64,000 nucleotides of DNA from JAFKKS01 sp039808325 (lineage in GTDB: Bacteria > Pseudomonadota > Alphaproteobacteria > Rhizobiales > Xanthobacteraceae): the NCBI GenBank assembly GCA_039808325.1, contig JBDHSU010000006.1, positions 7,818-71,817 of the forward strand. Reading direction: 5' to 3'. The notes beneath the pieces were generated by a model. It saw only the letters and a list, made by a program, of their open reading frames with translations. It was not told where the DNA came from and made no database searches. Each line of letters begins with the position of its first letter. Positions within the stretch are counted from its first letter, which is position 1. Made by a program: the position numbers and the translations under genes. Shown here piece by piece: positions 43,124 to 51,825 of this stretch.

Positions 43124-44335
43124 TCAGCGGTCCTTGATCTGCACGAAGTGGTTGTAAAGATTCATCAGCGCCGCGATGACGAAAGAGATCGCAAGATAGA
43201 TCGACATCATGATGGCGATCGCTTCCACGGTGTGCCCGCTGAGCGTGACGATGGTGTTGTTGACGCTGAACAGTTCCGGGTAGCCGATAGCGACACCGAG
43301 AGAACTATTCTTGACCACGCTGACATACTGGCCGGCCGCCGGCGGAATCATGACCCGCAGGGCCTGCGGAAAGATGACACGCCGGTACGTGTCGAACCGA
43401 CCAAGGCCGATGGTGCGCGCGGCCTCGATCTGACCGCGGCCGATCGATTGGATGCCGGAACGGACGATCTCGGCAATGAAGGCCGCGATGTAGAGCGACA
43501 GACCCAGCAGCAACGCGAGGAACTCGGGGGAAAGCGCCACGCCACCCCGGAAATTAAAGCCGCGCAACACCGGAACGGAGAAGCTATAAGATGCCCCTGT
43601 GATCACCGAAGCCACCAGCGGCGCGCCGGCAACAAGCGCGAGCTGCCACCCGAAAATGGAATGGCGAACGCCGCTGGCGCGGCGGCGCGCATCAGCCCAA
43701 CGGCTGACCGCCCAGGCGCCGATACATCCCGCAGCGAATGCCAGTCCGATCGTGAGAAGCGACGCGTCGGTGTCGATCCAGGGCAGCAGCAGCCCGCGAT
43801 TGCTGAGAAAGGCAACGCCGCCGACGGAGATCGCCTCGCGCGGGCGCGGCAGCGCGGTGATGAGCGTGTACCAGAAGATGAGCTGCACGAGTTGCGGCGT
43901 ATTGCGGAAAACCTCGACGTAGATCGACGCGAGCCGGCGGATCAGCAGGTTCGACGACAGCCGTCCGACGCCGACCAGAACGCCGATCACGGTCGAGAGA
44001 ACAACGCTCGCCACCGCGACTTTGAGCGTATTCAAGACGGCAACGGCATAGGCGCGCAGGAACGTGTCGTTCGAACCGAAGGCGATCAGCTTCTCGCCGA
44101 TGTCGAATCCGCCGATCTGCGTGAGAAAGCCGAACCCTGTCGATATGCCTTGTTTCGAGAGAGCGTCCTGCGCATTGCCAATCAGAAACGCGCCGGTGCC
44201 GAGCACGCCGATCACGACGGCCGCCTGATAAACCCAGCCGCGCACGGCGACGTTGTTCCACGCCCCGCTGAGCGAGAGCGGCGGACGTGGCGGCGGCGGG
44301 CGCCGCCGAGGCGCGGCAAGCGACTGATCGGTCAT
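43124..44335 (-). CDS. aapQ: General L-amino-acid ABC transporter permease
   Basis: A 403-residue permease, longer than generic polar amino-acid permeases because of an extra central membrane/periplasmic region, as in AapQ. The EAA-loop segment is SGIQSIGRGQIEAARTIGL. It has a proline-rich N-terminus (RRRPPPPRPPLSL). It pairs with AapM to form the channel. Confidence 0.87.
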   Translation of the reverse strand: MTDQSLAAPRRRPPPPRPPLSLSGAWNNVAVRGWVYQAAVVIGVLGTGAFLIGNAQDALSKQGISTGFGFLTQIGGFDIGEKLIAFGSNDTFLRAYAVAVLNTLKVAVASVVLSTVIGVLVGVGRLSSNLLIRRLASIYVEVFRNTPQLVQLIFWYTLITALPRPREAISVGGVAFLSNRGLLLPWIDTDASLLTIGLAFAAGCIGAWAVSRWADARRRASGVRHSIFGWQLALVAGAPLVASVITGASYSFSVPVLRGFNFRGGVALSPEFLALLLGLSLYIAAFIAEIVRSGIQSIGRGQIEAARTIGLGRFDTYRRVIFPQALRVMIPPAAGQYVSVVKNSSLGVAIGYPELFSVNNTIVTLSGHTVEAIAIMMSIYLAISFVIAALMNLYNHFVQIKDR

Positions 44336-44393
44336 GAAGGATACGGCTTTCGCGAACGGCCGGAGTCGGCGCCGCCGCTGGCGGCGCCAAGCG

Positions 44394-45422
44394 TTAGTTG
44401 AACGGCGGCGCGTAGATCAGACCGCCGTTCTTCCATTGGCTGTTGATCCCGCGCTCGAGCTTGAGCGGCGACCCTTTGCCGAGCGTGCGCTCGAACACCT
44501 CGCCGTAGTTCCCCACCTGCTTGATGATGCGGTACGCCCATTCGTTGTCGAGGCCGAGCGACTTTCCGAGTTGCCCGGACGTGCCGAGGAGGCGTGCGAT
44601 ATCCGCGTCCTTGGATTTCTTCATCTCGTCGACATTCTTGGAGGTGACGCCGAACTCCTCGGCCGCCATCATCGCGTAGACGCTCCAGTTGACGATATCG
44701 CGCCATTGCGCGTCGCCCTGGCGGACGACCGGCGCCATCGGGTCCTTGCCGTAAATCTCCGGCAGGATGACATAATCCTCGGGGTTCGACGCGGCGGTCG
44801 CGCGGCCGGAGCTGAGGCCCGAGGTCGATTGTACGTGCACGTCGCAGCGCCCGCTGAAGAACGCGTTGTTGAGCTCCTTACGGTCCTCGATCACCACCGG
44901 CGTATACTTCAGGCCGTTGGCGCGGAAGATGTCGGCGACAATCTTTTCCGAGGTCGAGCCGGGCTCGACGCAAACGGTGGCCCCGTCGAGGTCCTTGGCG
45001 CTCTTGACGCCGAGATCCTTGCGCACCATCAAGCCCTGTCCGTCGTAGAAAATCGGAGCCGCGAAGTCGAGGCCGAGACTTGAATCGCGGCTGAGCGTCC
45101 ACGTCACATTGGCGGTGAGCATGTCGACCTCCGACGTCTGCAGCGCCGTGAAACGGGTCTGGCTCGTCACCTTGACGAACTGTGTCTTCTTGGCGTCGCC
45201 GAGCGCCGCGGCGGCGACCGCACGGCATGTCTCGGCATCGATCCCCTGCCATTCGCCCTTGGCGTCGAGGCCGGAAAATCCAGGCCGCCCGCCGTTGGCG
45301 CCGCAAATGACCTTGTCGCGCTTCTTGACGATCTCCAAGGTCGTATCGGCCCGCGCTTCCACCACCATCAAGCCGAAGGCCGTCAATCCGGCCAACGCCG
45401 CCGCCAAAGCAATACGTCGCAT
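44394..45422 (-). CDS. aapJ: General L-amino-acid ABC transporter periplasmic binding protein
   Basis: A 342-residue family 3 binding protein closely matching the AapJ pattern: signal peptide with cleavage near EARA-D, then DKVICGANGGRPGFSGLDAK, WTLSRD and FDGQG-like FYDGQG, and a late GNYGEVFERTLG. It binds amino acids in the periplasm for AapQMP. It starts 4 bases after the GntR regulator stop, so it is co-transcribed with its regulator. Confidence 0.88.
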   Translation of the reverse strand: MRRIALAAALAGLTAFGLMVVEARADTTLEIVKKRDKVICGANGGRPGFSGLDAKGEWQGIDAETCRAVAAAALGDAKKTQFVKVTSQTRFTALQTSEVDMLTANVTWTLSRDSSLGLDFAAPIFYDGQGLMVRKDLGVKSAKDLDGATVCVEPGSTSEKIVADIFRANGLKYTPVVIEDRKELNNAFFSGRCDVHVQSTSGLSSGRATAASNPEDYVILPEIYGKDPMAPVVRQGDAQWRDIVNWSVYAMMAAEEFGVTSKNVDEMKKSKDADIARLLGTSGQLGKSLGLDNEWAYRIIKQVGNYGEVFERTLGKGSPLKLERGINSQWKNGGLIYAPPFN

Positions 45423-45426
45423 CGTG

Positions 45427-46176
45427 TCACCTATTTTTGAGAACGCGCTTGGTTGAAGTTTTCTTTCGCGCCGAGGCCACGGTCTTCGATACGGGAAGAT
45501 CGACCGGAGGCACGACGTAGCGGTCGCGCTTGACCAGCATGTCCATGCGAAAGTCGAGACCCTTTTGCAGATGCTCGCGCATCAGCCGCTGCGCCTGATC
45601 CGGCTGGCGCGCAACAATGGCAGCGAGAATCTCGCGATGCTCGGCCACCGCGGCCAGAACACGCTCGGGGTTCCGCTGCCGGATGATGCCGAAGGGAATG
45701 CGAAAGCGCAGACGAAACGGCCGGTACATCTCCAGCAGGCGCCGGTTTCCGGCGAGCCGCATGATCTCGAAGTGAAACGCCACGCCATGGTCGTGCACTT
45801 CGGTGACGTTGAAGGTGTCGGGTTTGCGCAGCGTGGCGTCGAATCGCTTCGCGAAAGGATGAAGATCCTCGACGCGACCGCGCTGCGCGGCGAGAAAGGC
45901 GGAAAGGCCCTCGATCGCGAAGCGGATTTCGTACAGGTCCTGCAGATCGATCACGGAGAGCGGGCGCAGCACCGTGCCTCGCGTCGGATGGCTCTCGAGC
46001 ACCCCCTCGCTCACCAGGCTCTTGATCGCCTCACGGATCGGGGTGCGGCCGAGGGCGAACTTCTCCGCGAGCCCCCGCTCCGAAAGCGCGACGTTCTCGG
46101 AGACCGCGCCGCTCAGCACGAATTCCACGAGCTTGTCATAGGCAATTTCACTGTCGCGCTTCTGGGTTTCTGTCAT
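45427..46176 (-). CDS. GntR-family regulator, FCD (FadR) subgroup, of the aap operon
   Basis: A 249-residue regulator: N-terminal winged HTH (ALSERGLAEKFALGRTPIRE, about residues 30-49) and an FCD ligand domain whose metal-type residues are visible (Asp/His in EVHDHGVAFHFEIM, then AEHREIL and REHL). A perfect GntR-type palindrome lies 5 bases upstream of its ATG. It is the first gene of the operon running to 39951. Autorepression together with the importer genes is likely, relieved by an amino or carboxylic acid. Confidence 0.88.
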   Translation of the reverse strand: MTETQKRDSEIAYDKLVEFVLSGAVSENVALSERGLAEKFALGRTPIREAIKSLVSEGVLESHPTRGTVLRPLSVIDLQDLYEIRFAIEGLSAFLAAQRGRVEDLHPFAKRFDATLRKPDTFNVTEVHDHGVAFHFEIMRLAGNRRLLEMYRPFRLRFRIPFGIIRQRNPERVLAAVAEHREILAAIVARQPDQAQRLMREHLQKGLDFRMDMLVKRDRYVVPPVDLPVSKTVASARKKTSTKRVLKNR

Positions 46177-46181
46177 GTCAG

Positions 46182-46202
46182 TGGTATACCATCAGCATAC
46201 CA
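46182..46202. promoter_or_regulatory. GntR/FCD operator TGGTATACCA plus a repeated half
   Basis: TGGTATACCA (46182-46191) is a perfect 10-bp palindrome fitting the FadR-subgroup consensus TNGTNNNACNA-like site. ATACCA repeats at 46197-46202 (GCATACCA), giving a second half-site in direct orientation. It sits immediately upstream of the GntR start codon and in the divergent gap to the M28-like gene. Confidence 0.7.
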
Positions 46203-46534
46203 CATTGATTGTCAACTGCCCGAAATGCGCGGCATTGCACGTTCGGGCGCATGCATCATGAAGCGGCATCCTTCCGCTCGGCTCCGTCGCGCGAAAGCAA
46301 ACGGATCACGAACGCGGCCCTCCCGAGACGCGTTCGCGACCAGGCATTGGGCGGCAAAATGCTGCGAGACGCGCCAGCGGCATCGGCACACCTGCGCTCT
46401 GCACGCTATGCGCGCGAAGTTTCGTGTTTGCGTTTCCCCGAGAGTGGCGCCGGCGGGGCGATGAACGAGCGCGGTTGACTTGAAACTTTTTTCGCGCCGG
46501 AATGCGCGCTATCGCAAGCTCGAGGATACCCAAA
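46203..46534. other. Divergent intergenic region with no supported gene
   Basis: About 330 bases between the GntR operator and the plus-strand M28-like gene. Short open frames occur, but none has a ribosome site, coherent composition or recognisable motif. The region must hold the promoter of the plus-strand operon; I could not place it. Confidence 0.5.
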
Positions 46535-48292
46535 ATGTCGGAGAAAGACGTCGTCGATGCTGTGTCGGCGGATGCAGTGCGCGCTCATGTCGAACATATC
46601 ACGACGAACATTCCGTCCCGCCTCGCGGGCTCTGCCAACGGCAAGCGCATGGCCGAATATAGCGCCGCGGCGCTTTCGAAAGCGGGCGTCTCCGCCGAAG
46701 TTTTCGAGATGCCCGGACTGGTCAGTTTTCCGCAACAAGCCGAGATGCGGGTTCTCGCGCCCACAGAAATTTCCATTGAGGCCAACACATTGGGGCACAG
46801 CGTCCCGACATTGGCCGACGGCCTTGCAGGCGAATTGATCGACGTCGCCTCCGGCGCCTTCAAGGAATACGAAGGCAAGGACGCGACAGGCAAGATCACG
46901 CTATCGGAGCTGTCCTACCACCCGGCCCGCCACGAGAAGCAGCGCATCTCCGCCATCATGGGCGCGACCGGATGCGTCATGATGAATTGGGGACATCCTG
47001 AAAATACCGCGGTGCCTTTCGGATCTGTGAAGCCGGCTTGGGGCAATCCGACGCCCGAGACCTTCAAGACCGAAATGGCAACGCTGCCATGCATCGGCAT
47101 CGCGCGGACCGCCGGCTTGAAGCTGCGCGAGATGCTCAAGGCCGGGCCGGTGCGCGTCTGGATGCGCGCCAATGTCGAGAACGGCTGGCGTCCGGTGCAG
47201 ATCACGATCGGCGAGATCAAAGGCAAGACCGAGGACTTCGTCGTGGTCGGCGGCCATCAGGATTCCTGGCCCGGTCCGCAAGCGACGGACAACGCCGCCG
47301 GCAACGCCTGTATCATGGAACTGGCGCGCGTTTTCAATCAGCATCGCGACAAGTTGCGCCGCGGCCTCGTATGCGGGTTCTGGACCGGCCATGAGACCGG
47401 CACCATGATCGGCTCTTCCTGGTACGTCGATCGCAACTGGGACCGGTTGCGCGAGCACGCCGTCGCCTACCTGCAGATCGACCAGCCGGCTTGCGCCGGC
47501 ACGACGCGATGGAGCGCCGGCTCCAACGTCGAACTCAAGCGCTTTCATCAGGCCGTGGAAAAACGCATCCTTGGCGAGCGGCCGGCGATATGGCGCCGCG
47601 CCGCCAAGAACGGCGACGCTTCCTTCTTCGGCCTCGGTGTCCCGATGATCGCGGCGCAAGGCGCCTATACCGAGGACGAACTCAAGAAAACCGCGCTGGC
47701 GAACCTCGGCTGGTGGCACCACTCGATCGAGAACACGATCGACAAGCTCGACTTCAAGTTCATGGCCGACCATCTGCGCGTTTATGCCGCTTACTTGTGG
47801 GAACTTTGCACGGCGATTGTGCTTCCGTTCGAATATGGCAACGTCGCGGACCAGTTCATCGAGCGCCTCGACCAATTGGCGCCGGGCGCCGAATCGACGG
47901 GCCTCGCCGGCGCCGCCGAGCGGGCCCGCGCCTTCAAAGAAGCCGCGACGCGACTCGACAAGGCGAGCGAGGAATGGCGCGCGCGCTACGCCAAGGGCGA
48001 GAAGAACGAAGCGGCCGCGGAGCACCTCAACGCCTGCATGAAGAAGCTCTCGCGCATGCTGGTGCCGCTGGCGAGCACGGCCAAGGGCACCTATGGGCAC
48101 GACGCCTACGGCTATACGCCGCAAGGCACGATGATTCCGTCGCTGTATGATGCGCAGGAATTCGCGCGGCTGAAGGACGGCGAGGCGCGGTGGATGCTGG
48201 AGACGCAGCTCGTGCGCGCGCGCAATCGCGTCGCCGATGCCCTGGACGACAGCCGCCGCCTCATCGATGATACGCTTGCCGGACTGGCGTAA
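46535..48292 (+). CDS. M28-family metallopeptidase-like protein (second copy), His for general-base Glu
   Basis: A 585-residue protein of the same family as the 25998-27713 gene: HQD at 241-243 (GGHQDSW), TDNAAGNA, and WTGHETGTMIGSSWY with His286-Glu287. Glu287 fits the zinc-ligand position. The preceding general-base Glu is replaced by His286, as in the other copy. GAGGA 8 bases upstream selects the ATG at 46535; an in-frame Met 11 codons earlier has no site. No signal peptide is present, so it acts in the cytoplasm. It leads an operon with a racemase and a dipeptide importer, suggesting hydrolysis of an imported peptide-like or amide compound. Confidence 0.8.
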   Translation: MSEKDVVDAVSADAVRAHVEHITTNIPSRLAGSANGKRMAEYSAAALSKAGVSAEVFEMPGLVSFPQQAEMRVLAPTEISIEANTLGHSVPTLADGLAGELIDVASGAFKEYEGKDATGKITLSELSYHPARHEKQRISAIMGATGCVMMNWGHPENTAVPFGSVKPAWGNPTPETFKTEMATLPCIGIARTAGLKLREMLKAGPVRVWMRANVENGWRPVQITIGEIKGKTEDFVVVGGHQDSWPGPQATDNAAGNACIMELARVFNQHRDKLRRGLVCGFWTGHETGTMIGSSWYVDRNWDRLREHAVAYLQIDQPACAGTTRWSAGSNVELKRFHQAVEKRILGERPAIWRRAAKNGDASFFGLGVPMIAAQGAYTEDELKKTALANLGWWHHSIENTIDKLDFKFMADHLRVYAAYLWELCTAIVLPFEYGNVADQFIERLDQLAPGAESTGLAGAAERARAFKEAATRLDKASEEWRARYAKGEKNEAAAEHLNACMKKLSRMLVPLASTAKGTYGHDAYGYTPQGTMIPSLYDAQEFARLKDGEARWMLETQLVRARNRVADALDDSRRLIDDTLAGLA

Positions 48293-48316
48293 GGGACACT
48301 GGGCACACAAACGCCG

Positions 48317-49045
48317 ATGCGCATCCTCTACCAACTCACCAGTCCGATGGACAAAACCATCGGGCCGCAAGAGGTGGAGCGCCGGCGCGCCGTGCTGCAA
48401 AGCTACGCGGCGCAAGGAACGACCGTCGCGGTCGAGCCGACCGCGCGGGGGCCCGCGGCCATCGAGAGCGCGTATGACGCCGCGATCGTGGTGCCCGAAC
48501 TGCTGCGCCTCGCGCCCGACGCGGAAGCACGCGGCTTCGACGCCGTCATCATCGGGTGCTTCAGCGATCCGGGCATCGAAGCGCTGCGCGAAACCCGCAA
48601 GATGGCGGTCATCGGCCCCGGCGCCGCTTCCTTTCACCTCGCCGCGCAGCTCGGCACGCGCCTGACATTGCTGACGCCCGCGGGGCGCGGCCTGGGCCGC
48701 GTCGCGGCGCGGCTGCGCTCGCTTGCGCTCGATCCGCTGCTGGCCTCCGTGCGCGGCATCGGCCTTTCGGTCATGGACCTCGCGCAACAGAAGCCGGGCG
48801 CCTTGGACAAGGCCGCCAACGCCGCCCGCACCGCGGTGGCGGAAGATCGGGCCGATGTCCTCGTGCTCGGCTGCATGAGCATGGCGTTCCTGCCGGGCAT
48901 CTGCGAGGATTTGAGCGAGCGCGTCGGAGTGCCGGTGGTGAACCCCGTCCTCGCGGCGCTGAAAACAGCGGAGACTCTGGTCGGCATGAAGCTTGCACAA
49001 AGCAAGGCCGCCTATCCGCAACCCAAGGAACAAGTCGTCATCTAG
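48317..49045 (+). CDS. Asp/Glu/hydantoin racemase-family protein
   Basis: A 242-residue protein with the two-fold racemase layout and both catalytic-type cysteines: IIGCFSDPG in the first half and VLGCMSMAF in the second. This family inverts amino acids or hydantoins without PLP. It starts 24 bases after the M28-like gene. Its position between a peptidase-like gene and a peptide importer suggests handling of a D- or L-configured amino acid or hydantoin unit. Confidence 0.84.
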   Translation: MRILYQLTSPMDKTIGPQEVERRRAVLQSYAAQGTTVAVEPTARGPAAIESAYDAAIVVPELLRLAPDAEARGFDAVIIGCFSDPGIEALRETRKMAVIGPGAASFHLAAQLGTRLTLLTPAGRGLGRVAARLRSLALDPLLASVRGIGLSVMDLAQQKPGALDKAANAARTAVAEDRADVLVLGCMSMAFLPGICEDLSERVGVPVVNPVLAALKTAETLVGMKLAQSKAAYPQPKEQVVI

Positions 49046-49093
49046 CGAGCAATCAATACGCTGGCCGCAATGGCCGCATCGGAGGGAAGCGCA

Positions 49094-50692
49094 ATGTCGT
49101 TCTGGAGCAAACTGACGGGCGCCGTCGCGATCGTCGCCGTCGCCTCACTGATACCGCAAGCACGGATACCGCTTGCACACGCCGCGCAGCCGGGCACGTT
49201 GGTCACCGGGGACAATCTGCCGGCAAACCTCGACCCGCATCAGATCTTCGACGTTCCGATGCAGCTCTACAGCCTCAACGAATACGACAACCTCTATCGT
49301 TACGAGGGGAACCCGCCGGAACTGAAGCCATGGCTTGCGGAGTCCTATACGGTCTCGCCGGACGGGCTGACCTATGAGTTCAAGCTGCGGCACGGCGCCA
49401 AGTTCCACGACGGCAGCGAGATCACCGCCGACGACGTGGTCTACAGCTTCAAGCGCGTGCTCGCGCTCGGCAAGGGGCCGTCAGGCGCGTTCAAGCCGGT
49501 GCTCAAGCCCGACAACGTGACCGCGCCGGATAAATACACGGTCAAATTCGTTCTCGACCATGCCTACGCCCCGTTCCTCTCGGCTGTTCCGATTGTGATG
49601 GTGGTCAATCAGAAAATCCTGAAGGAGCACGATAAGAACAACGACTGGGGCGCCGCCTGGCTCGGCTCGAACGGCGCGGGATCGGGAGCCTACATCCTCG
49701 ACGCGTCGACCTATCGGCCGCTCGAACGGGTCGATCTGAAGCAGAACCCCGCGCATTTCAAAGGCTGGAGCGACAATCCGCAAGCGCCGAAGGAAGTGCA
49801 GATCATCCCGACGCGCGAAACGTCGACGCGCGTTCTCGCCCTGCTGAAGGGCTCCGTCGATATGACGGACAGCTATCTGCCGACCGATCAAGTCGAGCGC
49901 ATTCAGAAGGCCAAGGGCGTGCATATCGAGAAGCACACCTCGATGCGCGTGTTCGTGCTGCGCATGAACAACTCCAAGCCGCCGCTCGACAACATCAACA
50001 TGCGCAAATGCCTCGCGCACGCCTTCAACTATGACGGCTTCATCACGGAGATTCTCAAAGGTTATGCGGTGCGCAATCCCGCACCGATGCCGAATATCCT
50101 CTGGGGTTATCCGAAGGACGTGAAAGGCTACGACTACGACCTGAAGAAAGCCAAGGCCTTCTGCGACAAGGCGAAGGCGGAAGGCGCGCCGACCACCCGA
50201 CCGATCGAAATCCACATCCAGTCACAGCTCGAACAAACGAACCAGGCCGCGCAACTGCTGCAAAGCGATCTCTCGCAGATCGGCATCAACCTGAAGATCG
50301 TCAGCGACACCTGGGCCAACATCACGACCAACACGGCGAAGGCTGACACCACGCCCGACATGTGGGTGCACTGGGTGTCGACCTACTTCGTCGACCCCGA
50401 GAACTGGGTCGGCCAAATGTACGACAGCCAGTTTCATGGAACCTGGAAGGCATCCTCCTGGTACAAGAATCCGAAGGTCGACGAGCTGCTGAGAAAGGCC
50501 CGCTCGGTGACGGACCAGAAGGAGCGCCAGCCGCTCTACGAGGAGGCGACACGATTGATCGTCGCCGACAGCCCCGACATCTGGGTCTACAACACCGTCG
50601 AATTGCGGGGCGTGACCGACCGAGTGAAGGGCTTCCGCTTCTCGCCGGTCGGCTCCGGCGGCGAGATGCGCTGGATCCAGCTCGCCAATTGA
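49094..50692 (+). CDS. Dipeptide/oligopeptide-type ABC transporter binding protein (family 5)
   Basis: A 532-residue periplasmic binding protein: signal peptide to about residue 32 (cleavage at AHAAQ), then LAESYTVSPDGLTYEFKLRH and KFHDGSEITADDVVYSFKR, the standard family 5 signature. GGAGGGAAG precedes the ATG at 49094. Ligands in this family include peptides, nickel, glutathione and opines, so peptide uptake is probable but not proven. Confidence 0.9.
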   Translation: MSFWSKLTGAVAIVAVASLIPQARIPLAHAAQPGTLVTGDNLPANLDPHQIFDVPMQLYSLNEYDNLYRYEGNPPELKPWLAESYTVSPDGLTYEFKLRHGAKFHDGSEITADDVVYSFKRVLALGKGPSGAFKPVLKPDNVTAPDKYTVKFVLDHAYAPFLSAVPIVMVVNQKILKEHDKNNDWGAAWLGSNGAGSGAYILDASTYRPLERVDLKQNPAHFKGWSDNPQAPKEVQIIPTRETSTRVLALLKGSVDMTDSYLPTDQVERIQKAKGVHIEKHTSMRVFVLRMNNSKPPLDNINMRKCLAHAFNYDGFITEILKGYAVRNPAPMPNILWGYPKDVKGYDYDLKKAKAFCDKAKAEGAPTTRPIEIHIQSQLEQTNQAAQLLQSDLSQIGINLKIVSDTWANITTNTAKADTTPDMWVHWVSTYFVDPENWVGQMYDSQFHGTWKASSWYKNPKVDELLRKARSVTDQKERQPLYEEATRLIVADSPDIWVYNTVELRGVTDRVKGFRFSPVGSGGEMRWIQLAN

Positions 50693-50698
50693 GCGGAC

Positions 50699-50735
50699 GG
50701 CGGCGGCGGCCCTCGACGTCGCCGCCGCCTTTCTT
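50699..50735 (+). terminator. GC stem-loop with T tract after the binding-protein gene
   Basis: A GGC-repeat arm (50699-50710) pairs with GCCGCCGCC (50721-50729), followed by TTTCTT. Such partial terminators after binding-protein genes often lower downstream permease expression or protect the mRNA. Confidence 0.5.
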
Positions 50736-50749
50736 GAATCTTGCGCGTT

Positions 50750-50769
50750 GCGGCCCGCCTGCGGGCCGC
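50750..50769. terminator. Second hairpin before the permease gene
   Basis: GCGGCCCG (50750-50757), loop CCTG, CGGGCCGC (50762-50769) is a perfect 8-bp stem 45 bases before the permease start. Together with the preceding hairpin it probably tunes the ratio of binding protein to permease. Confidence 0.45.
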
Positions 50770-50814
50770 ATTCATTGAAAGTTCGATCGGCAGCGGGTTT
50801 AGGAATCGCCAGGC

Positions 50815-51825
50815 ATGCTTCGTTTCATTCTCCGCCGTGTACTACTTGCGATTCCCTCGCTGTTCGGCCTGCTCGTCCTGACGTTTTTCCTGGTGCGCGT
50901 GGTGCCTGCCGATCCGGCGACTGCGCTGGCGGGCGAGAACGCGACGCCGGCCCAGATTGCCGCCATTCGCCACGAATATGGGTTCGACCAGCCGCTCTAT
51001 AAGCAATTCGTCGTCTATCTCGGGCAGGTCGCGCGCTTCGATTTCGGCGAGAGCGCCTATTCGCGCCGCCCCGTGTCGCTCGATATCAAGCAACGGTTGC
51101 CGGCGACGCTCGAACTCACCATCGCGTCGCTTCTTCTCGGGACGTTCCTCGGCATTCCGCTGGGAACGATAGCGGCCGTCTATCACAACCGATGGCCGGA
51201 CATCACGCTACGCATTCTTTCCGTCGCCGGCGTCGCCATCGCCGCCTTCTGGTTCGCGATCGAGCTGCAACTCCTTTTCTCGATGGAGCTCGACTGGCTG
51301 CCACTACGCGGACGTCTCAGCAGTTCGATCGACGCGCCGCCAATCGTGACCGGCTTCATGCTGGTCGACAGTCTTGTCGCCGGCCGGTGGGATGCGTTCA
51401 CGGACGCCCTGCACCATCTGATCCTACCGGCGATAACGCTCTCGCTCGGAGGGCTGGCGACGATCGCACGCTTCACGCGCGCCGGCGTGCTGGAAACCCT
51501 GCAGCGCGACTTCGTGACCTACGCACGCGCGCAGGGCGTCCCGAGCCATGTCTTGATCTGGAAATATGTGCTGAAGAATTCCATCGTCGCCGCCCTGACG
51601 CAGATCGGTCTTCTGTTCGGCGGCCTCATCGCCGGCGCCGTCGTCGTCGAGACGATCTTCGACTGGCCGGGCATCGGTTTCTACACGGTGCAGGCCATTC
51701 TCACCGCCGATTACAAGGTCATCCTTGGCGTCACGGTCGTCATCGGCATCATCTACGCCGCCGTCAATATTCTGGTCGATCTCGTCCATGGGCTCGTCGA
51801 CCCGCGGCTGCGGGAACAGCTCTGA
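50815..51825 (+). CDS. Dipeptide-type ABC transporter permease (DppB-like)
   Basis: A 336-residue permease: MLRFILRRVLLAIPSLFGLL at the N-terminus, FFLVRVVPADPA, and the EAA-loop region ETLQRDFVTYARAQGVP, all DppB/OppB marks. Its stop overlaps the DppC-like start by one base at 51825. Confidence 0.9.
   Translation: MLRFILRRVLLAIPSLFGLLVLTFFLVRVVPADPATALAGENATPAQIAAIRHEYGFDQPLYKQFVVYLGQVARFDFGESAYSRRPVSLDIKQRLPATLELTIASLLLGTFLGIPLGTIAAVYHNRWPDITLRILSVAGVAIAAFWFAIELQLLFSMELDWLPLRGRLSSSIDAPPIVTGFMLVDSLVAGRWDAFTDALHHLILPAITLSLGGLATIARFTRAGVLETLQRDFVTYARAQGVPSHVLIWKYVLKNSIVAALTQIGLLFGGLIAGAVVVETIFDWPGIGFYTVQAILTADYKVILGVTVVIGIIYAAVNILVDLVHGLVDPRLREQL

Noticed and set aside
46209..46478. 89-codon frame in the GntR/M28 divergent region
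   Set aside because: No ribosome site, no motif, and it would occupy the promoter region of the plus-strand operon.
46901..49033. 710-codon open frame on the minus strand
   Set aside because: Lies antisense to the M28-like and racemase genes, which have clear motifs and ribosome sites; the product has no recognisable domain.
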